Shown here in pieces: positions 8,232 through 22,613 of a stretch of DNA of 64,000 nucleotides. This DNA is from Actinomycetales bacterium (GTDB taxonomy: Bacteria; Actinomycetota; Actinomycetes; Actinomycetales; Dermatophilaceae). The notes below the pieces were generated by a model that was not told the DNA's origin, ran no database searches, and saw only the letters and a program-made list of their open reading frames with translations. The position numbers were made by a program, and so were the translations under genes. Each line of letters opens with the position of its first letter. Position 1 is the stretch's first letter. Location of the stretch: positions 42,527-106,526 of the forward strand of contig PDRO01000006.1 of the NCBI GenBank assembly GCA_002748155.1, given 5' to 3'.

Positions 8232-9524
8232 TTGACCCGCACGGCCAAGCTCGAGATCGACGGCACCACCTACGACCTGCCCATTGTCGAAGGCACCGAG
8301 AACGAACTCGCGCTGGACATCAGCAAGCTGCGGGCTGATACGGGGTACATCACCCTCGATGACGGCTACGGCAACACCGGATCGTGCCGTTCGGAGATCA
8401 CCTACATCGACGGCGAGGCAGGCATCCTGCGCTATCGCGGCGTCCCGATCGAGGAGATCGCAGGCAACTCCTCGTTCGCCGAGACCGCGTGGCTGGTGAT
8501 CTTCGGTCGTCTGCCGACGATCGAGGAACGCGATCGGTTCTCGGGGCTGCTCACCGAAGAGAGCCGGCTCGACGAGTCGATGTACAAGCACTTCGACGGC
8601 TTCCCGGTGCACGGGCACCCGATGGCGATCCTCTCGGCGATGATCAACGCGTTGTCGACCCACGAGCCGGAGATTGTCGACGACACGGTCGACATCGAGT
8701 TGGCCACCGCACGGCTGCTGTCGAAGGTGCGCACGATCGCGGCCGCGGCGTACAAGGCTTCGATCGGTGAGCCGATCGTCTACCCACGCTACGACATCAA
8801 GTACGTCGAGAACTTCCTGCACATGATGTTCTCGGTGCCGTATCGCGACTACGAGCCCAGCCCCGAGGTCATCAGGGCGCTCAACCTCTTCCTCGTGCTG
8901 CACGCCGACCATGAGCAGAACTGCTCGACATCCACGGTTCGCATGGTCGCCTCGAGCCAGGCCAACATGTACGCCTCGTGTGCCGCCGGGGTGTGCGCCC
9001 TGTGGGGTCCGCTGCACGGCGGCGCCAACGCGGCGGTCATCGAGATGCTCGAATACCTGCGCGAGAGCGACACTCCGGTCAGCGAGTACGTCGCCAAGGT
9101 CAAGGACAAGGCGTCAAAGGTCAAGCTGATGGGCTTCGGCCACCGGGTCTACCGGAACTTCGACCCGCGCTCGAGCATCCTCAAGAAGGCCGCCGACGAC
9201 CTGTTGGCCACCATGCAGACCCACGATCCGCTGCTCGACCTGGCAGTCGAGCTGGCCGACGTTGCCTTGTCCGACCCGTACTTCGTCGAGCGCAAGCTGT
9301 ATCCGAACGTCGACTTCTACTCGGGGATCATCCTGCGCGCCATCGGGATCCCGGTGAACATGTTCACCGTCATGTTCGCGATGGGCCGGATGCCTGGGTG
9401 GATCGCCAACTGGAAGGAGATCCACGAAGACCCGAAGGGCCGCATCTACCGGCCGCGGCAGGTCTACGTTGGGCGCACCGGCGAGCACTTCATCCCCCGC
9501 GAGGACCGCACCGACGACGACTGA
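8232..9524 (+). CDS. gltA: Citrate synthase (type II)
   Basis: The enzyme condenses acetyl-CoA with oxaloacetate to citrate, the entry step of the TCA cycle. Start chosen at TTG 8232, because GGAGG lies at 8221-8225 with ideal spacing and the resulting 430-residue length and N-terminus (LTRTAKLEIDG...) match type II enzymes; the frame is open further upstream but there it lies antisense to the ABC ATPase gene. Catalytic blocks are present: HADHEQNCSTSTVR, GPLHGGANAAV with the active-site His, and MGFGHRVYRNFDPRS. Nearest neighbours are a divergent exporter and the convergent DUF3046 gene, three bases away. Likely monocistronic. Confidence 0.96.
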   Translation: MTRTAKLEIDGTTYDLPIVEGTENELALDISKLRADTGYITLDDGYGNTGSCRSEITYIDGEAGILRYRGVPIEEIAGNSSFAETAWLVIFGRLPTIEERDRFSGLLTEESRLDESMYKHFDGFPVHGHPMAILSAMINALSTHEPEIVDDTVDIELATARLLSKVRTIAAAAYKASIGEPIVYPRYDIKYVENFLHMMFSVPYRDYEPSPEVIRALNLFLVLHADHEQNCSTSTVRMVASSQANMYASCAAGVCALWGPLHGGANAAVIEMLEYLRESDTPVSEYVAKVKDKASKVKLMGFGHRVYRNFDPRSSILKKAADDLLATMQTHDPLLDLAVELADVALSDPYFVERKLYPNVDFYSGIILRAIGIPVNMFTVMFAMGRMPGWIANWKEIHEDPKGRIYRPRQVYVGRTGEHFIPREDRTDDD

Positions 9525-9527
9525 CGC

Positions 9528-9755
9528 TCAGCCTCGGGTGGGCCGGGTCGGCCTGTCCGGACCGAACTGACGCTCCGGTGGCACGTCGAAGTCCGCACAG
9601 ATCTCGGCCCACACCACACGCGGAGGTATGCCGCGGGCCAGCGCTTGCGTTGGTGTGTCACCGAAGCGCAGCAAGACATGGTCGCGGACGAGGGAGGCGG
9701 CATACTCGCGCCCGAACTCAGCCTCGACGAACTCCGTGAAATCGCTGTGGCGCAC
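9528..9755 (-). CDS. DUF3046 family small protein
   Basis: A 75-residue protein starting at GTG 9755 (VRHSDFTEFVEAEFG...). The pattern VRDHVLLRFGDTPTQAL followed by GIPPRVVWAEICADFDVP is the actinobacterial DUF3046 family, whose gene normally sits immediately upstream of recA. Here it keeps the recA orientation but is separated from recA by gltA and the exporter operon, which looks like an insertion into an ancestral clgR-DUF3046-recA-recX order. Function is unknown. The frame could be extended to 9830, but the extension has no family similarity. The Shine-Dalgarno sequence is weak. Confidence 0.85.
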   Translation of the reverse strand: MRHSDFTEFVEAEFGREYAASLVRDHVLLRFGDTPTQALARGIPPRVVWAEICADFDVPPERQFGPDRPTRPTRG

Positions 9756-9853
9756 CTGCCGAGTGTGCCACCGGATGGAGCCAGCCAGTCGCCCTGCCGG
9801 TATCGTGACGACTAGTATTGACGGCCACATCGCTCAAACCAAAGGGATCTCTC

Positions 9854-11695
9854 GTGTCCACAGACAAACCCGCCGGAGGCGACCCACTCGGTCAGCAGCC
9901 GCAGCAACCGTACGGTCAGCCACAGCAGCCCTACGGCCAGGAACCCACACAACCGTTCAGCCAGGAACCCACACAACCGTTCAGCCAGGAACCCACACAA
10001 CCGTTCAACCAGCAACCCACACAGCCCTACGGGCAGCAACCCCCACAGCCCTACGGCCAGCAACCCCAACAGCCATACGGCCAGCAACCCCAACAGCCAT
10101 ACGGCCAGCAACCCCCACAGCCATACGGCCAGCAACCCCCACAACCGTACGGCCAGCAACCCCAACAGCCATACGGCCAGCAACCCCCACAGCCCTACGG
10201 CCAGCCCTCCGCCGTGCAACACGGTCAATACGGCGAGCAACTGCCGCCGGGTGGGTCAGCACCTCCCAAGAAAACCCGGACCAAGCCGATAGTGCTGACC
10301 GTCGCGGCTCTCGTCGCGGTCCTGGTGGTCGGTGCAGGCGCATTCGCCGTCGCCAAACTCTTGCCGTCCGGTCCGCAACCGGCCACGGTCATTCCGGGCA
10401 ACGCCACCGCGTATATCCGGCTCGATCTCGATCCGTCAGCGGGACAGAAGATCGCCGCGATGCGGTTGTTGAACAAGATCCCTGCAGTGCGGGAGGTGCA
10501 GTCCACGACGAGTGATCCGCGCGAGATGCTCTGGCGACTCATCGCCTCCGAAGAACCGGACCTGGCCTCGGTCGACTTCCAAACCGAGGTGGCACCCTGG
10601 CTCGGGTCTCGAGCAGCTATGGGAGCGCTCGGCACCAGTGATCCCAAGTACATGCTGGCGTTGGGCGTCACCGACGAAGCTGCCGCCATGGATTGGTTCA
10701 AATCCAGGGAATCCGGCTCCAACGGCCCGGACATGACGTATCGTGACGGCTTCTTGCTCTTTACTGACAAGGATGACACGCAATCGATACTCGCCGACCT
10801 TGACAAAGAGTCATTGAGTGAGAATGCGAACTTTCAGAATGACGTTGCCGCCCTCGGTGATCAAGGTATCGCCTCGGCCTGGTTCGACGTAGGAGCGCTC
10901 GCTAATAGCGGTGCCTTCGACGAATCACTCCTTAGCGCCATAGGTCAATCACCGTCGGCCTCGGAGCCTGTGAACGGCCGGATGAGCATGGCGCTGCGCT
11001 TGGATGACGACTACATCGAGTTCGCTGGCAACTTCCAAGGCGTCAACAATCTGGAGGTGCCTTCGGGCGGGAATCAGCTCGGGTCTTTGCCGGGAGATAC
11101 AGCGGTCGCCTTCAGCATGGTTGGGGCCGGCGAGAACTTCACGAAATCCTGGAACTCGATCTCGAAGAGTCTCGACCCTGCAACGATCTCCCAGCTGGAG
11201 AAAGAACTCGGCCTAAGAATGCCGGACGACATTTCCAACCTTATTGGCACCAGCTTTACCATGGCGTTCCCGCCTCAGGACCTGGACGATTGGGGATCGG
11301 TGGGCCCGGCGTTCGGGATCAAGAGCGAGACGAACGATGGTACCAGGGCCAAGACCGTGCTCGATGATCTACTATCCGAATTCGGAATGGACGCCCGATG
11401 GGCGACCAAACAGGACGGTAATACCGTCTATGTGGGCTCGTCGTCGGACTACGTGAAAAGGCTAGCCGACGGTGGTGACCTCGGCGCGCAGGACGCCTTC
11501 CGACTGGCCATCCCGAACGCTGAGTCGGCCCATGTGGCGCTATACATGAACGTCGATGCAGTCGAGGACCAGTATCTCGATCAGCTGCAGGTTGACTACC
11601 AAGAAGCGATTGAGGGTATTCGGGCGATCGGCGTGTCCAGCGTTATCTCCGGCCCCGGTGAGGGCTCGTTCTCAGTGCGGCTCGTCGCCAACTGA
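9854..11695 (+). CDS. Membrane-anchored DUF3352 protein with N-terminal Gln/Pro octapeptide repeats
   Basis: The product is about 613 residues from GTG 9854 (AAAGGGATC upstream). It has three parts. Residues about 14-116 are thirteen tandem repeats of about eight residues with pattern Q-(Q/E)-P-x-Q-P-(Y/F)-(G/S/N). A basic segment and one membrane span follow near 143-168 (IVLTVAALVAVLVVGAGAF). The rest is an extracytoplasmic DUF3352-type domain beginning VIPGNATAYIRLDLDPS. The Q/P-rich part should be cytoplasmic and disordered, resembling the proline-rich N-termini of other actinobacterial membrane proteins. The C-terminal half uses noticeably more AT-rich codons than neighbouring genes. Function is unknown. 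It is followed on the same strand by lhr. Confidence 0.82.
   Translation: MSTDKPAGGDPLGQQPQQPYGQPQQPYGQEPTQPFSQEPTQPFSQEPTQPFNQQPTQPYGQQPPQPYGQQPQQPYGQQPQQPYGQQPPQPYGQQPPQPYGQQPQQPYGQQPPQPYGQPSAVQHGQYGEQLPPGGSAPPKKTRTKPIVLTVAALVAVLVVGAGAFAVAKLLPSGPQPATVIPGNATAYIRLDLDPSAGQKIAAMRLLNKIPAVREVQSTTSDPREMLWRLIASEEPDLASVDFQTEVAPWLGSRAAMGALGTSDPKYMLALGVTDEAAAMDWFKSRESGSNGPDMTYRDGFLLFTDKDDTQSILADLDKESLSENANFQNDVAALGDQGIASAWFDVGALANSGAFDESLLSAIGQSPSASEPVNGRMSMALRLDDDYIEFAGNFQGVNNLEVPSGGNQLGSLPGDTAVAFSMVGAGENFTKSWNSISKSLDPATISQLEKELGLRMPDDISNLIGTSFTMAFPPQDLDDWGSVGPAFGIKSETNDGTRAKTVLDDLLSEFGMDARWATKQDGNTVYVGSSSDYVKRLADGGDLGAQDAFRLAIPNAESAHVALYMNVDAVEDQYLDQLQVDYQEAIEGIRAIGVSSVISGPGEGSFSVRLVAN
9893..10201 (+). 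repeat. Thirteen tandem ~24-bp coding repeats
   Basis: Twelve 24-bp units and one 21-bp unit encode the Gln/Pro octapeptides at the start of the DUF3352 protein. Two sub-types are visible: three adjacent EPTQPF units, and a longer block of QQPxQPYG units that are nearly identical at DNA level. This suggests recent slippage or unequal crossing-over and a copy number likely to vary between strains. Confidence 0.9.
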
Positions 11696-11778
11696 CACCG
11701 GCGACTGCTCCGCTGCAGGCCAGCTGGTGCTGAGCGGTTCTGGTCCTGTCGGTGGTCCGTGACATCGTGGGCCCCGAC

Positions 11779-16587
<4,809 letters not shown>

Positions 16588-16675
16588 CTCCAGACACCAG
16601 ACACCGACCCGTGATAGATCGACGAAGTAACACGACCGGCGCGGTCACACTGGGTTGCTTGCCGAACCGCCGGTC

Positions 16676-16987
16676 TCAGGCAGCCGACACCGACACGTCG
16701 CGGGCCGACGAGGGCAACGCGACGGGCGCGGTCAGGCCGGTCGACTGCCGCGCTTCGCAGCGGGCCACCCGGTCGGCAACCTCGCGCAGGACCACCGACA
16801 GCGGCACCCCGAGTGCCGTGCAGATCGACCTGAGCAGCTCGGACGAGGCCTCCTTCTCGCCACGCTCGATCTCGCTGAGGTAGCCGGGCGAGACCGATGC
16901 ATCGGCGCACACCTGCCGCAGGGTGCGTCGCTGGTGTTGTCGCTCCTCACGCAGCACATCACCAAGCTCGCGGCGCATGAGTGCCAT
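16676..16987 (-). CDS. clgR: XRE-family transcriptional regulator ClgR
   Basis: A 103-residue protein with an excellent ribosome binding site (AAAGGAGG seven bases before ATG 16987). Residues about 10-70 form a helix-turn-helix of the Cro/C1 type: [20 protein letters not shown], then [11 protein letters not shown]. This is the ClgR family, activators of clp protease genes and stress functions in actinobacteria. Position supports this: clgR normally lies downstream of pgsA-cinA and upstream of recA, as here. The C-terminal tail ([14 protein letters not shown]) ends in small residues; in other species ClgR is itself a Clp substrate via such a C-terminus (family knowledge, not shown here). It converges on lhr. 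Confidence 0.88.
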   Translation of the reverse strand: MALMRRELGDVLREERQHQRRTLRQVCADASVSPGYLSEIERGEKEASSELLRSICTALGVPLSVVLREVADRVARCEARQSTGLTAPVALPSSARDVSVSAA

Positions 16988-17104
16988 GTCTCGCCTCCTT
17001 TCGTGATGCGACAGCCTAACCGGTCGTGGCCGGCGAGCGCCGGTCGGGGCCGGATAGTTCGCCGCGCCGGCCGGGGCCCGACCGGCTCGGTCGAGCCGGT
17101 GACC

Positions 17105-17587
17105 TCAACGGGCCGGCAGCAGGACCAGCGCTGCCAGATCGAGGGCGGCGGTCACAACCCCGGCCCGGACCGCCTGCCGGTCGCCGGGCAGGAACACCCG
17201 CCGCACCCGGCTCGAGCGGCCGGCGACCACCACGGCGACGAATGCCGTCCCGACCGGTTTGCCATCGGCAGACTCCGGGCCGGCGACACCCGTAGTCGCC
17301 AGGCCGATGTCGCACCCGAGCACGCGGCATACGCCACTGGCCATCGCCACCGCCACCTGCGGATCGACGGTGCCCCGGGCCGTGATCAGGTGATCGGGCA
17401 CGCCGAGCACGCCGGCTTTGACCTCGCGCGCATAGGCGATCACCCCGCCGCGGAGCACCCGGGACGCTCCCGGCACGGCGACGATCGCGGCGGTGAGCGC
17501 CCCGCCGGTGAGCGATTCCGCAATCCCGAGGGTTTGGCCCCGGCGCGCCAACCGATCGAGCAGAGCCCGGGTTGTCGGCCCGTTCAT
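17105..17587 (-). CDS. cinA: CinA C-terminal domain protein (nicotinamide-nucleotide amidase)
   Basis: A 160-residue protein starting at ATG 17587 inside an ATGA overlap with pgsA. The conserved block TLGIAESLTGGALTAAIV with the catalytic Ser region and the GLATTGVAGPESADGKPVGT segment identify the CinA C-terminal (PncC) family, which deamidates nicotinamide mononucleotide in pyridine-nucleotide salvage. The N-terminal MoaB-like domain of full-length CinA is absent, as is usual in actinobacteria. The gene belongs to the ftsK-rimO-pgsA-cinA run on the minus strand and precedes clgR by about 120 bases, where clgR may have its own promoter. Confidence 0.92.
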   Translation of the reverse strand: MNGPTTRALLDRLARRGQTLGIAESLTGGALTAAIVAVPGASRVLRGGVIAYAREVKAGVLGVPDHLITARGTVDPQVAVAMASGVCRVLGCDIGLATTGVAGPESADGKPVGTAFVAVVVAGRSSRVRRVFLPGDRQAVRAGVVTAALDLAALVLLPAR

Positions 17588-18249
17588 TCGCTGCCCCGTT
17601 GGGTGCGGGTCCGCGCGCCAGCCGCCCGCCCGCCGCCACGTCGCAGAGCGTGTGCCTGGGTCAGGTAGTCGACGCCGGAGACCACCGTGAGTGCCACTGC
17701 CACAACCAACGCGAGGTATGCCGCGTTGTTCCACACCGAGGTGGCCGGCAACACCCACATCGGGACGAGCAACAACGACACTGCGAAAGCCTGGGCCACC
17801 GTCTTGATCTTGCCGCCGCGGCCGGCCGCGATCACTCCGTGCCGGATCACGACAAGACGGGTCGCCGTGACCCCGAGCTCACGCGCCAGAACGACGACGG
17901 TGACCCACCAGGGCACGACGTCGATCAATGACAACCCGACGAAGGCCATGCCGACAAGAGCTTTGTCGGCGATCGGGTCGAGAAGCTTGCCGATAGTGGT
18001 CACTTGCGCATGACGCCGCGCCAGTTCACCGTCGAGCCGATCGGTGGCCATCGCGACAAGGAAGACCGCCAACGCGACGAACCGGCTGGCGGCGTTGTGT
18101 CCATCGTCGGCAAGTAGCAGCATGCCGAAAACGGGTACGAGCAGGATCCGCAGCACCGTGAGGGCGTTCGGCAGGTTCCATGGGCTGACCGGTCGGGTCG
18201 GCGGGTCCGGCGGGGCCGGGTCTGCCGGTGTCGGCCCGAGGCCGGTCAT
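17584..18249 (-). CDS. pgsA: CDP-diacylglycerol--glycerol-3-phosphate 3-phosphatidyltransferase
   Basis: A 221-residue membrane enzyme that makes phosphatidylglycerolphosphate, the first step to phosphatidylglycerol and cardiolipin. The CDP-alcohol phosphotransferase signature is present as [11 protein letters not shown] followed by [10 protein letters not shown], giving the D-x2-DG-x2-AR-x8-G-x3-D-x3-D pattern with all Asp residues intact. A Pro-rich N-terminus precedes four to five membrane spans. The start overlaps the rimO stop (ATGA) and the end overlaps the cinA start (ATGA), so translation is coupled through the operon. Confidence 0.94.
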   Translation of the reverse strand: MTGLGPTPADPAPPDPPTRPVSPWNLPNALTVLRILLVPVFGMLLLADDGHNAASRFVALAVFLVAMATDRLDGELARRHAQVTTIGKLLDPIADKALVGMAFVGLSLIDVVPWWVTVVVLARELGVTATRLVVIRHGVIAAGRGGKIKTVAQAFAVSLLLVPMWVLPATSVWNNAAYLALVVAVALTVVSGVDYLTQAHALRRGGGRAAGARTRTQRGSE

Positions 18250-19757
18250 GCCGGCTCCGCGACGAGATCCACCCCGTCCGACCCGGTGATCCGGCAGTCG
18301 AGCAGGTCACCGATCCGCACGCGCTCCGCCCCGCGGAGCACGGTGATCCCGTCGACCTCCGGTCCCTGCACACTGACCCGACCGATGACCGGGCCTTCGC
18401 CATCAGCACTATCGGCACCATCGGCACTATCAGCGCCATCAGTACTGTCAGCGCCTTCTGTGCTATCGGGGGACAAATCCTCGACGAGCACGGCATGCAG
18501 CTCACCGAGCCGGTCCTCGGCGCGTTGGGCCGACAGCTGCTCGACCAGGTCGGTGACCCGTCGCACCCGGGCCGCGATCTCATCGGCCGGCACTGGCGAC
18601 GCCAAGGAAGCCGCCTCGGTGCCTTCTTCGTCGGAATACCCGAACACCCCGACGACATCAAGGCGGGCCATCGCGAGAAACAGCTCGAGTTGGCCCAGCT
18701 CGGCTTCGGTCTCGCCGGGGAACCCGACGATGACGTTGCTGCGGATGCCGGCGTGCGGGGTCGCGGACCGGATCCGGGCGATCAGGTCGAGGAACGCGTC
18801 GGAACCACCGAAGCGGCGCATCCGGCGCAAGAGCCCGGGTGCCGCGTGTTGGAACGACAGGTCGTAGTACGGCACCACCCCAGGGGTCTGCGCCATCACT
18901 TCGAGCAACCCGGGCCTGATCTCGGCCGGTTGCAGGTAGGTCACTCGCACCCAGTCGATCCCGTCGACGGCCGCAATCCGGGGCAACAGCTTGTCGAGAG
19001 CGTGCAGGTCACCCAGGTCCTTGCCGTAGGACGTCGAGTTCTCGCTGACGAGCAGCAGCTCCCGCACCCCCTGCTCGGCCAGCCAGCGGGCTTCGGCGAG
19101 CACGTCGTCGGGCGCCCTGGAGACGAACGCACCCCGGAACGAGGGGATGGCGCAGAAGGCACATCTGCGGTCGCAGCCACTGGCGATCTTCAGCGGCGCC
19201 CATGGACGATGATCGAGGAGCTTCCGGTATGTCCTGGGCCCGCCGAGGGTGACTCGTTCGGCCGTCGTCGGGGCACCGTGGCCGGGGACGACGACCTGTG
19301 CGGCCGCATCCGGCCGCGCGGTCGGCGTCACGGGCAACAGGCGGCGACGGTCGCCGGGGGTGTGGGCGGCAACGGGGTGGCCGGCCAGCACCGCCTGCAG
19401 GTGCGTCGACAGCGAGGCGTAGGAGTCGAAGCCGAGGACGGCGTCGGCTTCGGGGAGTTGTTCGGCCAGCTCGGCGCCGTAGCGTTCAGCCAAGCACCCG
19501 ACCGCGACGACCTTCCGGGTGGCATGCTGCCCGTCCTTGAGGTCGGCTGCTTCGAGCAGGGCATCGATCGAGTCCTTCTTGGCCGATTCGATAAAGCCGC
19601 ACGTATTGACGACGGCGACGTCGGCGCGCGCCGGGTGCTCGGTGATCCGCCAGCCGGCGGCTGCCAGGCGTCCGGCGAGCTCGTCGGAGTCGACCTCGTT
19701 ACGGCTGCATCCGAGGGTGATGAAGGCGACGGAGCGGCGTGTCGTCCCGTCACCCAT
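18246..19757 (-). CDS. rimO: Ribosomal protein S12 methylthiotransferase RimO
   Basis: A 503-residue radical SAM enzyme that adds a methylthio group to an Asp of ribosomal protein S12. The N-terminal UPF0004 domain begins [20 protein letters not shown], the RimO rather than MiaB pattern, and carries further Cys in NTCGFIES and VGCLAER. The radical SAM cluster motif is CDRRCAFC (C-x3-C-x2-C). A C-terminal TRAM domain follows, but it contains an unusual acidic repetitive insert made of D-S-(A/T)-D-G-A units near 18392-18470. Its start lies 9 bases after the ftsK stop and its end overlaps pgsA. Confidence 0.94.
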   Translation of the reverse strand: MGDGTTRRSVAFITLGCSRNEVDSDELAGRLAAAGWRITEHPARADVAVVNTCGFIESAKKDSIDALLEAADLKDGQHATRKVVAVGCLAERYGAELAEQLPEADAVLGFDSYASLSTHLQAVLAGHPVAAHTPGDRRRLLPVTPTARPDAAAQVVVPGHGAPTTAERVTLGGPRTYRKLLDHRPWAPLKIASGCDRRCAFCAIPSFRGAFVSRAPDDVLAEARWLAEQGVRELLLVSENSTSYGKDLGDLHALDKLLPRIAAVDGIDWVRVTYLQPAEIRPGLLEVMAQTPGVVPYYDLSFQHAAPGLLRRMRRFGGSDAFLDLIARIRSATPHAGIRSNVIVGFPGETEAELGQLELFLAMARLDVVGVFGYSDEEGTEAASLASPVPADEIAARVRRVTDLVEQLSAQRAEDRLGELHAVLVEDLSPDSTEGADSTDGADSADGADSADGEGPVIGRVSVQGPEVDGITVLRGAERVRIGDLLDCRITGSDGVDLVAEPA

Positions 19758-19766
19758 ACCGCAACT

Positions 19767-22544
19767 CTAGTTGCCCTCCTGCGGGTCGCGATCCACCGGC
19801 AGGCCGGCTGCGTCACGGAGGCGCTGGTCTCCGTCAAGAACGAGAGCCTCGTCATCGACGCTGTCGAGGCCATCGACACCGCCGACACCACCGCCGTACG
19901 GGTCCTCGGATGGTGCCGCGTGTTCTTCACCGCGCAACAACGCGAGCGTGCCGGCTAGGTCGTCGGGCTTGGCGAGCACGTCACGTGCCTTGCTGCCCTC
20001 GGACGGGCCGACGATGCCGCGGGTCTCCATGAGGTCCATCAGCCGGCCGGCCTTGGCGAAACCGACCCGGAGCTTGCGTTGCAGCATCGAGGTCGACCCG
20101 AACTGGGTGGTGACGACGAGCTCGGTGGCTTGCAGCAGCAGGTCGAGGTCGTCGCCGATGTCGTCATCGATCTGCCGACTGGCTGCCGCCGGCGCGATGA
20201 CGCCCTCCTGGTACTGGGCTTTGAGCTGGTCGGTGACCGCAGCGACCACGCTCTGGATCTCAGTCTCGGTGACCCAGGATCCTTGGACCCGCATCGGTTT
20301 CGAGGCACCCATCGGCAAGAAGAGCGCATCGCCTTGACCAATGAGCTTCTCCGCGCCCGGCTGGTCGAGCACGACCCGGCTGTCGGCCAGCGACGAGGTC
20401 GCGAACGCGAGCCGCGAGGGCACGTTGGCCTTGATCAGTCCGGTGACGACGTCGACGCTGGGTCGCTGGGTGGCCAGCACCAGGTGGATGCCGGCCGCGC
20501 GTGCCAGTTGGGTGATCCGCACGATCGACTCCTCGACATCGCGCGGGGCGACCATCATGAGGTCGGCGAGCTCGTCGACGATGACGAGCAGATACGGGTA
20601 GGGCGCCAGCACCCGCTCGGACCCGGCCGGTGGGCTCACCGTGCCGGCCCGCACCGCTTTGTTGAAGTCGTCGATGTGCTTGAAACCGAAACTCGCCAGG
20701 TCGTCGTAGCGCTGGTCCATCTCACGGACCACCCACTGCAGGGCCTCGGCAGCCTTCTTGGGGTTGGTGATGATCGGGGTGATCAGGTGGGGAATGCCGT
20801 CGTATGCCGTCAGCTCGACCCGTTTCGGGTCGACGAGGATCATCCGGACTTCTTCGGGGGTGGCCCGCATGAGGATCGAGGTGATCATCGAGTTGACGAA
20901 GCTGCTCTTGCCGGCCCCGGTCGCACCGGCCACGAGCAGGTGCGGCATCTTGGCGAGGTTCGCGATGACGTAGCCGCCTTCGACGTCTTTGCCCACCCCC
21001 ATGACCATCGGGTGGTCGTTGGCCCGGGCGGTCTGGCTGCGCAGCACGTCCCCGAGCGACACCATCTCGCGGTCGGTGTTGGGGATCTCGATCCCGATCG
21101 CCGACTTGCCCGGGATCGGCGAGAGGATCCGCACGTCGGCCGAGGCAACGGCATACGCGATGTTCTTGGACAACGCGGTGACCCGCTCGACCTTGGTCGC
21201 CAAACCCAGCTCCACCTCGTAGCGGGTCACTGTCGGTCCACGGGTGAAGCCGGTCACCTGGGCATCGATCTCGAACTGCTCGAAGACCCCGGTCAGGGCC
21301 TCGACGACCCGGTCGTTGGCCGCCGACCGGGCCTTGTGCGGGGCGCCAGGGGCTAGCAACGCATGGTCGGGCAGCACGTAGGCGACGTCGCCGTCCAGCG
21401 GCAGTTGCTCGGAACGCAACGGCAGCTGGGCCGGAGAGATTGCCTGCACCCCCGCGGTGGCCTCGACCGGGGGTGCACCATGAGCGGCCGGATCGGTCGC
21501 GTCGACACCCCGGTCGGTGCCCGACGTCGACGGCGCGGGCACCGGGCCGGTGTCGTCGGCAGGATCGGCCTGAGCTGGTCGCCGTTGCCCCGGTCGCAGC
21601 CCGCGGCGACCCGGGTCGGGAGCCACCTCGGCAGCCTGCTCGAAAGCGTGGTCACCGGTGCGCTCGCCGTCGACCGGCTCCATCGGTCGAGCACCCGAGC
21701 GGCGGGGCGGCCGGGCTCGTCGACCGGCCTTGGTGCCCTGCTCAGGCTGCCGGTCATTGCCGGGAGAGCTCTGGTCGTCATTGCTGCTGCGGGCCTGTCC
21801 GATGACGCGGTCGCGAACCCAGCGGAGTCGCTCCGGGATCATCCGCACGGGAGTGCCGGTGACCACCAGCACCCCGAAAAGACCGAGCAGGAGCAGCAAC
21901 ACGGTAGCCCCGGTCGCGGAGACCGCCGCCGCCAGTGGGCTGCTGGCCACGAAGCCAAGGATCCCCCCGGCAGCTCGCATCCCGTCGGCACCATCGGGAG
22001 GCGCTGGAATCCCGTCGGCCAGGTGGGCGAGCCCGCATGCGGCCACGAGCAACGTGATCGTGCCCACGGCGATCCGATTGGTGGTCGCCTCGGCCCGGGG
22101 TGCTCGCAGCAGTCCGAGCCCGAAGGCGAACAGGATGACAGGCACGACATACGCGATCCGCCCGACGGTGCCGGCAACGATCGCATGCACGAAGTCTCCG
22201 ACAAAGCCATGCAATCCCCACCACTCCGGAGCGGCGACCACGACGGCCAGCCCGATGAGTAGGAAACCCAGCCCATCGCGCCGGTGCTCGGGCTCAAGCT
22301 GGGCCGCCGAACGACCGATGCGGCGTACCGCACCACCGGCGACGTGGGAGACCCCGAGCCAGGCACCTCGCACCGCCCGGACCGGCATCGGCAGCCCGCC
22401 ACCTCTGGCGCCAGAGCTGCGGCCCCCGCGCCGGGCAGCGGGCCGACTGCTGGATCGATTCTTGGAGCGCTGACTCGACCGGCCCGGGGTGCGCTGGCTG
22501 CGCGCAGCGGGTCGTTTCGATCCGGCAGATGGTGGGGCAGCCAT
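19767..22544 (-). CDS. ftsK: DNA translocase FtsK/SpoIIIE
   Basis: A 925-residue septal DNA pump that clears and resolves chromosomes at division. The N-terminus is very basic and disordered (about 1-55), followed by four membrane spans (about 90-230) and a charged Pro/Ala/Asp linker. The motor starts near 400. Walker A GATGAGKSS is near 537-545, Walker B is LLVIVDELADLMM, and the ATQRPSVDVVTGLIKANVPS block is present. The C-terminal winged-helix gamma domain that reads polar sequences is present (TSMLQRKLRVGFAKAGRLMD). The gene leads the rimO-pgsA-cinA series and follows rnj across about 70 bases. Confidence 0.96.
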   Translation of the reverse strand: MAAPPSAGSKRPAARSQRTPGRSSQRSKNRSSSRPAARRGGRSSGARGGGLPMPVRAVRGAWLGVSHVAGGAVRRIGRSAAQLEPEHRRDGLGFLLIGLAVVVAAPEWWGLHGFVGDFVHAIVAGTVGRIAYVVPVILFAFGLGLLRAPRAEATTNRIAVGTITLLVAACGLAHLADGIPAPPDGADGMRAAGGILGFVASSPLAAAVSATGATVLLLLLGLFGVLVVTGTPVRMIPERLRWVRDRVIGQARSSNDDQSSPGNDRQPEQGTKAGRRARPPRRSGARPMEPVDGERTGDHAFEQAAEVAPDPGRRGLRPGQRRPAQADPADDTGPVPAPSTSGTDRGVDATDPAAHGAPPVEATAGVQAISPAQLPLRSEQLPLDGDVAYVLPDHALLAPGAPHKARSAANDRVVEALTGVFEQFEIDAQVTGFTRGPTVTRYEVELGLATKVERVTALSKNIAYAVASADVRILSPIPGKSAIGIEIPNTDREMVSLGDVLRSQTARANDHPMVMGVGKDVEGGYVIANLAKMPHLLVAGATGAGKSSFVNSMITSILMRATPEEVRMILVDPKRVELTAYDGIPHLITPIITNPKKAAEALQWVVREMDQRYDDLASFGFKHIDDFNKAVRAGTVSPPAGSERVLAPYPYLLVIVDELADLMMVAPRDVEESIVRITQLARAAGIHLVLATQRPSVDVVTGLIKANVPSRLAFATSSLADSRVVLDQPGAEKLIGQGDALFLPMGASKPMRVQGSWVTETEIQSVVAAVTDQLKAQYQEGVIAPAAASRQIDDDIGDDLDLLLQATELVVTTQFGSTSMLQRKLRVGFAKAGRLMDLMETRGIVGPSEGSKARDVLAKPDDLAGTLALLRGEEHAAPSEDPYGGGVGGVDGLDSVDDEALVLDGDQRLRDAAGLPVDRDPQEGN

Positions 22545-22613
22545 GGAAGCAGGTTACGTGAATGCCACTTCAGACTCACGTGTCACACGCGCACCGGCCA
22601 CGTGTTGCGGGTG

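Noticed and set aside
9893..10201. Regular short repeats as a possible CRISPR array
   Set aside because: Units are contiguous with no spacers and translate into an in-frame Gln/Pro repeat.
9812..10343. Antisense frames with Leu/Gly/Trp or Ala/Gly/Val repeats opposite the QP-repeat region
   Set aside because: They are complements of the tandem repeat and mirror its periodicity; the plus-strand protein has a membrane span and a DUF3352 domain.
16588..16675. A terminator between lhr and clgR
   Set aside because: No stem of useful length or T-tract in this convergent gap.
20079..21356. A plus-strand open frame of over 400 codons opposite ftsK
   Set aside because: His/Asp/Arg/Gly-rich antisense composition typical of high-GC shadows; ftsK is certain on the other strand.
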